A stretch of DNA of 16,772 nt from assembly GCA_903872785.1 (NCBI GenBank), contig CAIQLZ010000052.1, positions 1 to 16,772 of the forward strand, written 5' to 3'. Source of the DNA: Candidatus Levyibacteriota bacterium. Its GTDB lineage: Bacteria; Patescibacteriota; Microgenomatia; Levybacterales; UBA12049. Shown here piece after piece: positions 1-7,479 of this stretch (the stretch's first letter is position 1; each line of letters opens with the position of its first letter). A program made the translations under genes and the position numbers. Under the pieces are notes generated by a model, which had not been told where the DNA came from, did no database searches, and saw only the letters and a program-made list of their open reading frames with translations.

Positions 1-18
1 AAATCATAAAAAAATAAG

Positions 19-288
19 ATGCCACGATTGAGAGTTATGTTGAAACAAAAAACAAAACCGCAATTGAGACTTACAAACAGAATGAGAATTGTTGCGAGTG
101 CTCTTGTAACCTTATTTGTTGTTGGTTTAAGTGTTTTTGTTTTTAATATGTTTATTCTTAAAGAAGAAAACTTTTTTAATCGGTTTAATTTTGACTTTAA
201 CTTTAGGAGCCATATTTTTGACTTTTTCCAGAAGTTCCTTAATTATGCTTGTTGCAGGATCAAGCATTTTATTTGCGCTCATGAATAA
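19..288 (+). pseudogene. Chimeric ORF: N-terminal fragment of an unknown membrane-anchored protein
   Basis: Only the first 43 or so codons (about 19-150) look like protein. They give a basic start (MPRLRVMLKQ...) followed by one hydrophobic segment (residues about 24-44), the usual shape of a secreted or membrane-anchored N-terminus. From about position 150 the frame merely shadows the ligase-like sequence read in the next frame and becomes Phe/Asn-rich nonsense before a stop at 288. Two readings fit. Either the start of one gene has been joined to the middle of another by a deletion or an assembly error, or an indel in the T/A runs near 130-180 separates a single ligase gene into two frames. 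No Shine-Dalgarno site precedes the ATG. I do not recognise the fragment's family. Confidence 0.3.
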
Positions 289-757
289 AAAAATGTTAAT
301 AGTGATGCTGTTGGGAATTATATTTATTTTTATTTGTATGGCATCCGCGTATTTTAATATTGAGAATGTCAATCTGTTTAGGGCTGTTTCATCAGAGGCG
401 CGTCTTGAAACTGCCGGAAATGCATTATTAATAATTAAAAATAATCCTTTAATCGGAGTAGGATTTAATTCTTATAGGTATGCGCAATTCCGCTATGGGT
501 TACGAAACAGAGCAAATGCTCAAAGCCATGCCGACAGTGCACCGGATAATAGTTTTTTGTTTGTAATTGCCACTACCGGAATTGTGGGTTTTATTCTGTA
601 TCTCTTTTTATGGGTTAGGGTTTTTAAAATTTCCTCTGTTTTAGCTATTGCTTCAATCACGGGCGTATTTATTAACAGTATGTTTATCAACAGTTTATTT
701 TATCCATTTATAATGCTGTGGCTTTGGATAATTATTGCAATTAAGGAGAATAATTGA
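131..757 (+). CDS. O-antigen ligase/polymerase-like membrane protein, C-terminal part (5'-truncated)
   Basis: This 208-residue open frame resembles the C-terminal half of the Wzy_C/O-antigen-ligase family, multipass membrane proteins that transfer or polymerise undecaprenyl-linked polysaccharide outside the membrane. Visible parts are a hydrophobic segment ending in TFSRSS (residues 31-36), a second membrane segment (about 53-73), the motif NPLIGVGFNSY (105-115), a polar outer loop ending HADSAPDNSF (133-142), and closing membrane helices (about 141-164 and 168-204) with INSLFYPFIM. Family members usually exceed 400 residues, so the N-terminal half is missing. The GTG at 131 directly follows an in-frame stop (128-130) and is probably not a genuine start. 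The 3' end overlaps the convergent Ig-like gene by 17 nt. The family call is fairly safe; functionality is doubtful. Confidence 0.65.
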   Translation: MFLFLICLFLKKKTFLIGLILTLTLGAIFLTFSRSSLIMLVAGSSILFALMNKKMLIVMLLGIIFIFICMASAYFNIENVNLFRAVSSEARLETAGNALLIIKNNPLIGVGFNSYRYAQFRYGLRNRANAQSHADSAPDNSFLFVIATTGIVGFILYLFLWVRVFKISSVLAIASITGVFINSMFINSLFYPFIMLWLWIIIAIKENN

Positions 758-1442
758 CTTTTACTTCTTTTTCATTCTTATTTCCGGCTGGATCAGTAGC
801 AACAATTTTTATATGATTATCTCCGTTTTGGAGAGAAAGTGTGTAGGAAAAGTTGCCGGAATCATCTACTATAGCCCAGAAACCATTAACTATAACTTTT
901 ACATCAGCATCAGTTGTCCCTTTAATTACAGCGGTATTTTGGTCTTTTGAAAAAGATTGATTGTCGGAAGGAGAGGTGATATTGAGGGAAGGAGGAGCAT
1001 TCTTAAAAGAAATAGTTAAAATATTCGAAAAATCGCTTTCCTTATTATTGACGACTGCTTTAGTTTTTACAGTATTTTCTCCGGGATTTAAAACCTCTTT
1101 AAATACAAATTTCCCGTTATTATCAGCAACAGCTGTGTTGGTTAATTCGTCATTAATGTAGAGATTTACCGTTTGTTTTTTAGATGCAATTCCTGAAACT
1201 GTAATATTGGCACTTGCAGTTGCTTCAGGAAAAAAATCAAGAACAGGCGGCGCAATAAATACTGCATTTTGAATTTTTGTTTCTGTATTTTGGGAACCTG
1301 ATAAAAAAATACTAAGATTGGCCAAAAGAGGAACTCCAAACTTTAAGGCCAGGAAAATTATGAGAATAATGCCAAGGACACTTAAAGTAAGATTTTTCCT
1401 GGTTTTCTGCTCCGTTCTTCTTGATATCCTGGATCTAAGCAT
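741..1442 (-). CDS. Membrane-anchored protein with two Ig-like domains
   Basis: A 233-residue protein. It has an Arg/Lys-rich cytoplasmic start (residues 1-17) and one membrane helix (about 18-40), which acts as an uncleaved anchor. Two consecutive beta-sandwich Ig-like repeats follow outside the cell (about 64-146 and 150-230). Each begins at a Pro-Pro/Ser-Pro stretch and carries a turn of the NNGKF or DSGNF type followed by PGENT or NGDNH, as in bacterial Ig-like/glucodextranase-B-type modules that bind sugars or act as spacers. No catalytic motif is visible, so a surface adhesion or envelope role is an inference. The start ATG lies only 14 nt after the tRNA-Thr 3' end with no Shine-Dalgarno site, so the mRNA is probably released by tRNA processing. 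The 3' end overlaps the ligase-like gene on the other strand by 17 nt. Confidence 0.8.
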   Translation of the reverse strand: MLRSRISRRTEQKTRKNLTLSVLGIILIIFLALKFGVPLLANLSIFLSGSQNTETKIQNAVFIAPPVLDFFPEATASANITVSGIASKKQTVNLYINDELTNTAVADNNGKFVFKEVLNPGENTVKTKAVVNNKESDFSNILTISFKNAPPSLNITSPSDNQSFSKDQNTAVIKGTTDADVKVIVNGFWAIVDDSGNFSYTLSLQNGDNHIKIVATDPAGNKNEKEVKVNYSP

Positions 1443-1456
1443 AAGTTATTTTGCAG

Positions 1457-1529
1457 AGCCGATGGTGAGGATCGAACTCACGACCTACGCTTTACGAAAG
1501 CGCCGCTCTACCAACTGAGCCACATCGGC
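1457..1529 (-). tRNA. tRNA-Thr (anticodon CGU)
   Basis: A full cloverleaf can be folded on the minus strand. The acceptor stem is GCCGATG/CATCGGC (7 bp). The D arm is GCTC-AGTTGGTA-GAGC. The anticodon arm is GCGCT-TTCGTAA-AGCGT, with anticodon CGT reading ACG. The variable loop is AGGTC, and the T arm is GTGAG-TTCGATC-CTCAC. The one weak pair is G-T at the base of the anticodon stem. The discriminator is T at 1457, and no CCA is encoded (the next bases on the minus strand are CTG), so the tail must be added by a nucleotidyltransferase. Confidence 0.95.
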
Positions 1530-1544
1530 AAGGATTACGCATAT

Positions 1545-1573
1545 ATTGTAGTAGATTTGTTTTCAAAGAGCAA
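1545..1573 (-). promoter_or_regulatory. Predicted sigma70-type promoter of tRNA-Thr
   Basis: On the minus strand, TTGCTC (1573-1568) and TACAAT (1550-1545) are separated by exactly 17 nt. Transcription would begin near 1538, about nine bases before the mature 5' end of the tRNA. It would continue through the tRNA into the Ig-like gene, since no terminator is seen between them. Confidence 0.6.
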
Positions 1574-1587
1574 TTAATCTTGATATC

Positions 1588-1614
1588 TTGACAAGAGTTT
1601 GCCGGTGATATAAA
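1588..1614 (+). promoter_or_regulatory. Predicted promoter of the pyrF-pyrE gene
   Basis: A consensus TTGACA at 1588-1593 is followed by an extended -10 element, TG-A-TATAAA, with the hexamer at 1609-1614. The spacer is 15 nt, or 17 nt if the -10 is read as TAAATT at 1611-1616. Transcription would start at about 1621-1623, immediately before an ATG at 1624 and about 40 nt before the likely pyrFE start. Confidence 0.6.
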
Positions 1615-1623
1615 TTTATCGCA

Positions 1624-1668
1624 ATGCCCTCCCGAAAGGGTGTTTTTGGTTTTAATACTTATGTCTAA
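1624..1668 (+). CDS. Possible 14-codon leader ORF ahead of pyrFE
   Basis: The frame encodes MPSRKGVFGFNTYV and starts 1-3 nt after the predicted transcription start, so it would be translated as a leaderless message. Its TAA stop (1666-1668) overlaps the first codons of pyrFE (ATG at 1661), an arrangement that allows termination-reinitiation. A small CCC-GAAA-GGG hairpin followed by a T-rich stretch lies inside it. The ORF is short enough to occur by chance. Its position is the main support. Confidence 0.3.
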   Translation: MPSRKGVFGFNTYV

Positions 1669-3289
1669 GGAAGCGCTAAGGGAAACAGAAATCCAGCCTC
1701 GTCAGGAAAATTTTAATAATTTCATAGAGAAAAGACAAAAATCAGCGAACACTTTGCTCTGTGTCGGATTAGACTTAGATATTGATCATCCTCAATTCCC
1801 TAAAGATCTTATACGTCCATATGGGGACGTAGGATTAACGTTAAGAGATGTCGGAAAAACAATAATCGACGCTACTCACGATTTGGTCTGTGCTTATAAG
1901 CCAAACATTGCCTTTTATGAGCAGTATGGTACTGCCGGCATGAATGCTTTGGAGGAGACAATTGAATATATCAGGGAAAAAGATCCGGAAATCGCGGTTA
2001 TCGGGGACATGAAAAGGGCAGACATAGGCAATACAAATTTGGGATATGCAAAAGCAGCCTATGATTATTTGGGAGTAGATGCTGTTACCGTAAATCCCTA
2101 TTTTGGAGGCGAAGCGCTCCTGCCGTTTTTAAACCGTAAAGATAAAGGGGTAGTTATTCTCTGCCGAACTTCAAATCAAGGAGCAAAAGATATCCAGGAT
2201 GATAAGGTTTATCTGAAAAATCTTTCTGAGGAAGCATTTAAATTTTTCGCAAATTTAGAAGGGGTTGTAGAGGGAATTGATCATAATTCAAATCTAGCTC
2301 AAATTTATGAAAGGGCATACATAAGAGAATATCAGAAAGTTGCCTACATGGCGGCTTTTGAGTGGAACAAAAACAACAACATTACTTTGGTAGTAGGAGC
2401 CACATATCCGGAAGAGATGAAAAAAGTCAGAAAGATCGTCGGTGATGAAATGCTCCTTTTGATACCCGGATTAGGGGCTCAGGGGGGCAAGGTTGAGGAT
2501 ATTTCTAAAGGATATAATACGAAAATTGGCGGTGAGATTGCTAATATTTCCAGGGCAGTTATCTTTCCTAAGCTGCAGGAAAATGAGACTTATGCTCAAG
2601 CGGTACGTAGGGAGGCCATGAAGTGGCGCAATGAGATTAATGTTTCACGCCGCGAAATAAGAATAAAGCAGATATTTAACAAAACTAAAGCGATAATTGC
2701 AAATAGTCATATTGTTTATACCAATGGTGAACATGGATCTTCCTATATTAATAAGGATGCCATTTATCCGCATTCGGAAGAGATCTGGGAACTTTGCGGT
2801 ATGTTTGCGGAAGACTTTAAAGATAAAGAAATTGATGTGGTTGCCGGTCCGGCAGTTGGCGGAGTGATCTTGGAATCGCTGACTGCGCAGCACTTGACAA
2901 AAATAACAGGAAGAACAATTCATGGCGTTTATGCTGAGAAACAGCCAGATGGAAGTTTTGTTTTTGGACGGGGATATTCAGCCTTTATTGTCGGGAAGAA
3001 TATATTGGTAACTGAAGATGTTCTGACAACGGGTGGTTCAGCGGCGGAAGTTATAAAAGCAATTAATAAATTAGGAGGCAAAATTATTGGTCTTGCTGTT
3101 CTTGCTGACCGCCGTGAAGACAAAACAAAAGACATTGAAGGAATTAAAGTGAATGCTTTAGCAAAAATTGATATGGAAAAATATAAATCTGATTCGTGCA
3201 TACTTTGTGAAACGGGAGTAGATATAAATACTCAGGTTGGTAAAGGCAAAGAATTTCTTGCAAAAAAACAGACTTCAGGCGCTCAATAG
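1661..3289 (+). CDS. Bifunctional orotidine-5'-phosphate decarboxylase / orotate phosphoribosyltransferase (PyrF-PyrE fusion)
   Basis: Catalyses the last two steps of de novo UMP synthesis in one 542-residue chain. Residues about 30-330 are a type-2 OMP decarboxylase, with LLCVGLDLD (32-40), the catalytic DMKRADIGNT (116-125), VNPYFGGEA (144-152), VVGATYPEEM (244-253) and the phosphate-binding loop IPGLGAQGG (268-276). Residues about 335-540 are an orotate phosphoribosyltransferase, with GEHGSSYINKDAIYPH (356-371) and the PRPP loop NILVTEDVLTTGGSA (447-461). The decarboxylase comes first, opposite to the animal and plant UMP synthase order. ATG 1661 is preferred because the GTG at 1640 only adds seven hydrophobic residues; neither start has a Shine-Dalgarno site. 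The gene ends 5 nt from the convergent atpC stop. No other pyr gene is in the window. Confidence 0.93.
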   Translation: MSKEALRETEIQPRQENFNNFIEKRQKSANTLLCVGLDLDIDHPQFPKDLIRPYGDVGLTLRDVGKTIIDATHDLVCAYKPNIAFYEQYGTAGMNALEETIEYIREKDPEIAVIGDMKRADIGNTNLGYAKAAYDYLGVDAVTVNPYFGGEALLPFLNRKDKGVVILCRTSNQGAKDIQDDKVYLKNLSEEAFKFFANLEGVVEGIDHNSNLAQIYERAYIREYQKVAYMAAFEWNKNNNITLVVGATYPEEMKKVRKIVGDEMLLLIPGLGAQGGKVEDISKGYNTKIGGEIANISRAVIFPKLQENETYAQAVRREAMKWRNEINVSRREIRIKQIFNKTKAIIANSHIVYTNGEHGSSYINKDAIYPHSEEIWELCGMFAEDFKDKEIDVVAGPAVGGVILESLTAQHLTKITGRTIHGVYAEKQPDGSFVFGRGYSAFIVGKNILVTEDVLTTGGSAAEVIKAINKLGGKIIGLAVLADRREDKTKDIEGIKVNALAKIDMEKYKSDSCILCETGVDINTQVGKGKEFLAKKQTSGAQ

Positions 3290-3294
3290 AGCTA

Positions 3295-3708
3295 CTAAAC
3301 AGCCCTTTTCTTGTGTTTTGTGGCAATCTTCAGCTCAAGAATTGCTTTTATCATTTCCGCCTGAGCAACTCTTAGTTCATTATCAGTTGATTTTTCGCTC
3401 ATGACTTTTTCTGCACGTTTTTTGGCTTCCGTTGCGCGTGCAACTTCGATGTCCTGAGCTTTTATGGCATATTCAGCCAGTACGCTCACTTTATTATTTT
3501 GAATTTCCAGGAAACCTCCCGTAACCGCTAAGTGCTGCAGATTGTTCCCTTTTTTGACGATTAGTTCACCCGGAGTTATTTGGGTTAAAAGATTTACGTG
3601 GTTAGGAAGAATTGTGATTTCACCAGTAACCGTCGGGGCAGTAATTTCATTTACTTCATCTTTGTAAATTACTTTTTCGGGTGTGATGATTTCGAAAAGA
3701 AGGTTCAT
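3295..3708 (-). CDS. atpC: F1Fo ATP synthase subunit epsilon
   Basis: This 137-residue protein has the usual epsilon layout. An N-terminal beta-sandwich (about 1-85) contains FEIITPEKVIYKDEV, the turn GEITILPNHVNLLT and VTGGFLEIQ. A C-terminal alpha-helical hairpin (about 88-133) follows, which in this family couples the central stalk to the c-ring and can inhibit ATP hydrolysis. Its ATG overlaps the atpD stop (ATGA), so translation is probably coupled to the beta subunit. It is the last gene of the atp operon and ends 5 nt from the convergent pyrFE stop. No clear intrinsic terminator separates the two. Confidence 0.93.
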   Translation of the reverse strand: MNLLFEIITPEKVIYKDEVNEITAPTVTGEITILPNHVNLLTQITPGELIVKKGNNLQHLAVTGGFLEIQNNKVSVLAEYAIKAQDIEVARATEAKKRAEKVMSEKSTDNELRVAQAEMIKAILELKIATKHKKRAV

Positions 3709-5123
3709 TCGGTATCAGCATTAACTCTTTTTTTAACTGCTTCATCAATAGTTCCGATCATATAAAATGCCGCTTCGGGGAGGGAATCATGTTTCCCTTC
3801 CAAAATCTCTTTAAATCCTTTTACGGTATCTTCTACTTTTACATATCTTCCGGCCTGGCCGGTAAAAATTTCCCCCACAAACATTGGCTGGCTTAAGAAT
3901 TTTTGAATCTTTCTTGCTCTGGCGACAGTTAGTTTGTCTTCATTGGATAATTCGTCAATTCCGAGAATTGCGATAATATCCTGAAGATCTTTATATCTTT
4001 GCAGCACTTTTTGTACACCACGGGCAACATCGTAATGTTCCTGACCGACCACATTTGGATCCAGGATTCTTGATGTCGAGGCCAAAGGATCAACTGCCGG
4101 ATAAATGCCTTGCTCTGCAATCGAACGTTCTAAATTGATTGTAGCGTCAAGATGGGCAAAGATTGTGACCGGTGCCGGATCGGTATAGTCATCGGCCGGA
4201 ACATAGACGGCTTGAACGGAAGTTATTGAACCTTTTTTTGTTGAAGTAATTCTTTCCTGAAGCTCACCCATTTCCGACGCTAAAGTCGGCTGATATCCGA
4301 CAGCAGAAGGCATTCTTCCGAGAAGGGCAGATACTTCGCTGCCAGCTTGAGCAAACCGGAAAATGTTATCGATAAAAAGCAAAACATCTTCTCTTTTTTC
4401 GTCTCTGAAATACTCTGCCATTGTTAAAGCTGTCAGGGCAACCCGCATTCTGTTTGCCGGGGGTTCGTTCATCTGCCCGAAAACCATGACAGTTTTATCC
4501 ATGACCCTTGCTTCTTTCATCTCCAGCCATAAATCATTTCCTTCCCTGGTTCTTTCTCCGACCCCCGCGAATACTGAATGTCCCTGATGCTCAGTTGCGA
4601 TATTCCGGATAAGTTCTTTAACAATAACTGTTTTTCCGACCCCGGCTCCTCCGAAAACCGCAATTTTTCCTCCCCTGGTAAATGGGGCAATCAGATCAAT
4701 GACTTTCAGTCCTGTTTCTAAAATTTGTTGCTTGGTTTCCTGCTCTATTAATAAAGGTGCGGCATGATGAATAGGGTTATAGGAAAGATTTTTATGATTA
4801 CTGTCAAAAGGTTTGCCGTCAACTGTTTGTCCCAAAACGTTGAATATTCTTCCTAGGGTTGGGAAGCCTACGGGAACTTTTATGGGAGAATTGGTCCGCT
4901 TAACTTTCATTCCTCTTTGCAGTCCATCGGTTGATCCCATTGCTAAGGTTTTTACTTCGTTGTCTCCCATAGCGAAGGCAACTTCGAGCACTAATTTTGT
5001 ATTTTTTTCAAGGTCAATTTCCAGAGCTTCATGAATAGGAGGCGGATTATCGGCAAAACGAACGTCAACAATAGGACCCGCTACCCGAATAATAATTCCC
5101 TCGTTTTTGTTATTTTTACTCAT
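3705..5123 (-). CDS. atpD: F1Fo ATP synthase subunit beta (catalytic)
   Basis: The catalytic nucleotide-binding subunit of F1, 472 residues. The Walker A loop is GGAGVGKT (158-165). The catalytic glutamate lies in GVGERTREGND (188-197). The Walker B strand is DVLLFIDNIF (246-255), and the lever motif is DELSNED (390-396; commonly DELSEED). All the main catalytic positions look intact. ATG 5123 (MSKNNKNEG) is chosen over an upstream start at 5144 that would add only MLLLPLL and overlap atpG further. The chosen start overlaps the end of atpG by 8 nt, and the TGA stop overlaps the atpC start by 4 nt, so this part of the operon is probably translationally coupled. Confidence 0.96.
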   Translation of the reverse strand: MSKNNKNEGIIIRVAGPIVDVRFADNPPPIHEALEIDLEKNTKLVLEVAFAMGDNEVKTLAMGSTDGLQRGMKVKRTNSPIKVPVGFPTLGRIFNVLGQTVDGKPFDSNHKNLSYNPIHHAAPLLIEQETKQQILETGLKVIDLIAPFTRGGKIAVFGGAGVGKTVIVKELIRNIATEHQGHSVFAGVGERTREGNDLWLEMKEARVMDKTVMVFGQMNEPPANRMRVALTALTMAEYFRDEKREDVLLFIDNIFRFAQAGSEVSALLGRMPSAVGYQPTLASEMGELQERITSTKKGSITSVQAVYVPADDYTDPAPVTIFAHLDATINLERSIAEQGIYPAVDPLASTSRILDPNVVGQEHYDVARGVQKVLQRYKDLQDIIAILGIDELSNEDKLTVARARKIQKFLSQPMFVGEIFTGQAGRYVKVEDTVKGFKEILEGKHDSLPEAAFYMIGTIDEAVKKRVNADTE

Positions 5124-5967
5124 AAGCAAAGGTAAAAGCAGCACTTCCTATATCCAAAATCTCATTAGTAATTTTTTCCTGACGTCCTTTATTATACTCA
5201 AGCTGTAAATCCTGAACAATCTCTAAAGCGTTGTCGGTTGCATTTTGCATTGCAACCATTTTTGCTCCCTGCTCGGATGCATAGCTTTCAAGCAGATGCT
5301 GGTAGATTGTCATTTCCAGATAATGCCGAAGCAGCGGAGGAAGTAATTCATCTGCAAGCGGCTCAAAAAGGCTAAATGAAGAAGATTCAATTTGCGATAA
5401 GTCAATGGGTAGAAGATCGGTTATTACCGGTTTTTGGGAAAATATGCTGGTAAAATTGGTGGAGATTATTTTAACTGTACCTACTTTTCGGGAAAGAAAA
5501 TATTCATCAATAATTTGTGCGATGGGCAAAACCATATTAAAAGAGGGAAGTGTTGAGCCAAACTTAAATGAAGCAATCAATTCGGCTCCCAAATTTGTGA
5601 TTGTTGACTCAACTTTTTTTCCGACCGTTAAATATAGATTATTTTTGTTTTCGTTATTAAAGCTTACTATTCTGCGGATTAAATTGGTAATTAATCCTCC
5701 GCATAGACCTTTGTCCGGAGCAAGAATAATGACCAGATTATTTTTGCTGTCGTTTTTTTTCATATATACATGCAGAGATTCATTGTTTAGTTTACCCAAG
5801 ACGTTTTGAGATATCGATGAAAGCTTTTCTACATACGGTCTTCCTGCAAAAGTTGCATCTTGAGCCTTTTTTAATTTTGAAACCGCAATCATCTGCATTG
5901 CCTTGGTTGTTTTAGAGACGTTGCCGGCCGCTTTAATCCTTCTTTTTAACAGTAGTAAGTTTGCCAT
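5116..5967 (-). CDS. atpG: F1Fo ATP synthase subunit gamma
   Basis: The rotor shaft of F1, 283 residues, close to the family's usual length. The N-terminal helix carries the signature RRIKAAGNVSKTTKAMQMIA (9-28). The Rossmann-like globular domain contains APDKGLCGGL (83-92). The C-terminal helix ends with YNKGRQEKITNEILDIGSAA, so both halves of the coiled-coil shaft are present. The gene starts 3 nt after the atpA stop and overlaps atpD by 8 nt. The gap holds no Shine-Dalgarno site. Confidence 0.95.
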   Translation of the reverse strand: MANLLLLKRRIKAAGNVSKTTKAMQMIAVSKLKKAQDATFAGRPYVEKLSSISQNVLGKLNNESLHVYMKKNDSKNNLVIILAPDKGLCGGLITNLIRRIVSFNNENKNNLYLTVGKKVESTITNLGAELIASFKFGSTLPSFNMVLPIAQIIDEYFLSRKVGTVKIISTNFTSIFSQKPVITDLLPIDLSQIESSSFSLFEPLADELLPPLLRHYLEMTIYQHLLESYASEQGAKMVAMQNATDNALEIVQDLQLEYNKGRQEKITNEILDIGSAAFTFAYE

Positions 5968-5970
5968 AAT

Positions 5971-7479
5971 CTATACAAATCTTTTTTTAAACACTTCTAC
6001 CAATTTATTAATCTGCTTAAGCGTTTGTTCCGTTGGTCTTTCCCCGCTAGAAAGCGCCTCCAGAAGATCTTGATAATGTTTTTTGGCAAATTCATGCAAT
6101 TCTTTTTCGAATCTTGGAAATGAATCTGTTGGAATATCATCCATCAGTCCGCTGGTGACTGCATAAATACTGATCACTTCCAAATTTTCCGTAAGAGGAG
6201 AGAATTGAGGCTGTTTTAGAATCTCCGTTAATCTTTTTCCCCTGTCAAGCTGTTTTTGGGTGGCTGCATCAAGTTCAGTGCCAAATTGGGCAAAAGCAGC
6301 CAGAGAGTTGTATTGCGCAAGCTCAAGCTTTAGCTTTCCCGAGACGGATTTAATTGTCGCTGTTTGAGCAGCGCTTCCGACTCTTGATACTGATTGCCCG
6401 ATATTTATGGCCGGTTTAATACCGGCATTAAAAAGGTCTGTTTGTAAATAAATCTGCCCGTCGGTAATCGAAATAACATTGGTTGGGATATAGGCTGAAA
6501 TGTCGTTTGCTTGAGTCTCGATAATTGGTAAAGCAGTTATTGATCCGCCTTTGTTTTCTTTATTCAATTTGACAGATCTTTCCAAAAGCCTACTGTGAAG
6601 GTAGAAAACATCTCCGGGATAAGCTTCTCTTCCTGCCGGACGCTTCAGAACTAAGGATATCTGCCGGTATGCCCAAGCATGCTTCGTTAAATCGTCAAAC
6701 GTAATCAGGACGTCTTTACCTTTTTCCAAAAAATATTCTGCTATTGCGCAACCTGAATATGGGGCTAAATATTGTAGGGTTGCGGGATCGGATGCGCTTG
6801 CAGATATAACAATGCTGTAGCTACCTGCGCCTTCAGAATTTAATCTGTCAATAACTTGGGCAATTGTGCTTCTTTTTTGTCCGATTGCCACATAAATACA
6901 AACAACGGGTCTCTTATCGGATTTCTGATTTATAATGGTGTCAATTACGATTGCGGTCTTACCTGTTTGCCGGTCTCCGATGATCAGTTCTCTTTGTCCG
7001 CGTCCGATCGGAAACATGCAGTCAATTGCCTTAATTCCTGTTTTAAGCGGCACGGAGACCGGTTCTCTGTCAATTACTCCTGCGGCAATTTTTTCCAGGG
7101 GCATCTTCTTACCTATTTTTATTTTTGGTTTGTTGTCCAAAGAATTCCCTAAAGGATCGATTACTCTGCCTAACAAATCTTCCGAAACTTCAATAGAAAG
7201 TATTTCCCCCGTTGTTCTCAGGGCATCTCCTTCTTTGATTCCCGAAGCATCATCCAAGAGGATAATTGAGACATTGTCCTCATCCAAGTTGAAGACGGTT
7301 CCGGCGCTGCCATTTTCAAAAATAATCTTTTCCCCCATGAAGGCATTGGAAAGTCCGTTTGCGGTGATTACTCCATCGGTATTCTTAGTAACTGTTCCGA
7401 CGTTTTGTGTCTTACTATCTCCTCCGAAGCTCATCAGTTTCTTTTCTAATGTTTCAATAATCTTATTATTGTCAATCAT
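5971..7479 (-). CDS. atpA: F1Fo ATP synthase subunit alpha
   Basis: The non-catalytic nucleotide-binding subunit, 502 residues, normal for the family. It has an N-terminal tail and beta-barrel (1-95), the Walker A loop GDRQTGKT (168-175), Walker B at KDVLITFDDL (255-264), and the arginine finger R366 in SVSRVGSAAQ that completes the beta catalytic site. ATG 7479 (MIDNNKI) is preferred to a TTG four codons upstream. It overlaps the 3' end of atpH by 8 nt, suggesting coupling. The N-terminal tail that normally docks on delta has ordinary length, even though delta here is short. Confidence 0.96.
   Translation of the reverse strand: MIDNNKIIETLEKKLMSFGGDSKTQNVGTVTKNTDGVITANGLSNAFMGEKIIFENGSAGTVFNLDEDNVSIILLDDASGIKEGDALRTTGEILSIEVSEDLLGRVIDPLGNSLDNKPKIKIGKKMPLEKIAAGVIDREPVSVPLKTGIKAIDCMFPIGRGQRELIIGDRQTGKTAIVIDTIINQKSDKRPVVCIYVAIGQKRSTIAQVIDRLNSEGAGSYSIVISASASDPATLQYLAPYSGCAIAEYFLEKGKDVLITFDDLTKHAWAYRQISLVLKRPAGREAYPGDVFYLHSRLLERSVKLNKENKGGSITALPIIETQANDISAYIPTNVISITDGQIYLQTDLFNAGIKPAINIGQSVSRVGSAAQTATIKSVSGKLKLELAQYNSLAAFAQFGTELDAATQKQLDRGKRLTEILKQPQFSPLTENLEVISIYAVTSGLMDDIPTDSFPRFEKELHEFAKKHYQDLLEALSSGERPTEQTLKQINKLVEVFKKRFV

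Noticed and set aside
1631..1655. CCC-GAAA-GGG followed by a T-rich run as an intrinsic terminator
   Set aside because: The stem has only three base pairs (a mismatch breaks extension) and the T-run is interrupted by G, so it is too weak to call; it is mentioned only as part of the leader hypothesis.
1640..1660. GTG 1640 as the pyrFE start
   Set aside because: It adds only a short hydrophobic stretch with no Shine-Dalgarno site; ATG 1661 gives a normal decarboxylase N-terminus and overlaps the mini-ORF stop.
3281..3292. GCTC-AATA-GAGC hairpin at the pyrFE/atpC convergence as a bidirectional terminator
   Set aside because: A four-base-pair stem with no T-run on either side.
5405..5809. Long plus-strand open frame opposite atpG, and a similar one at 6935-7570 opposite atpA
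   Set aside because: Both lie wholly or mostly opposite well-identified genes, their translations look like antisense shadow, and they have no family features.
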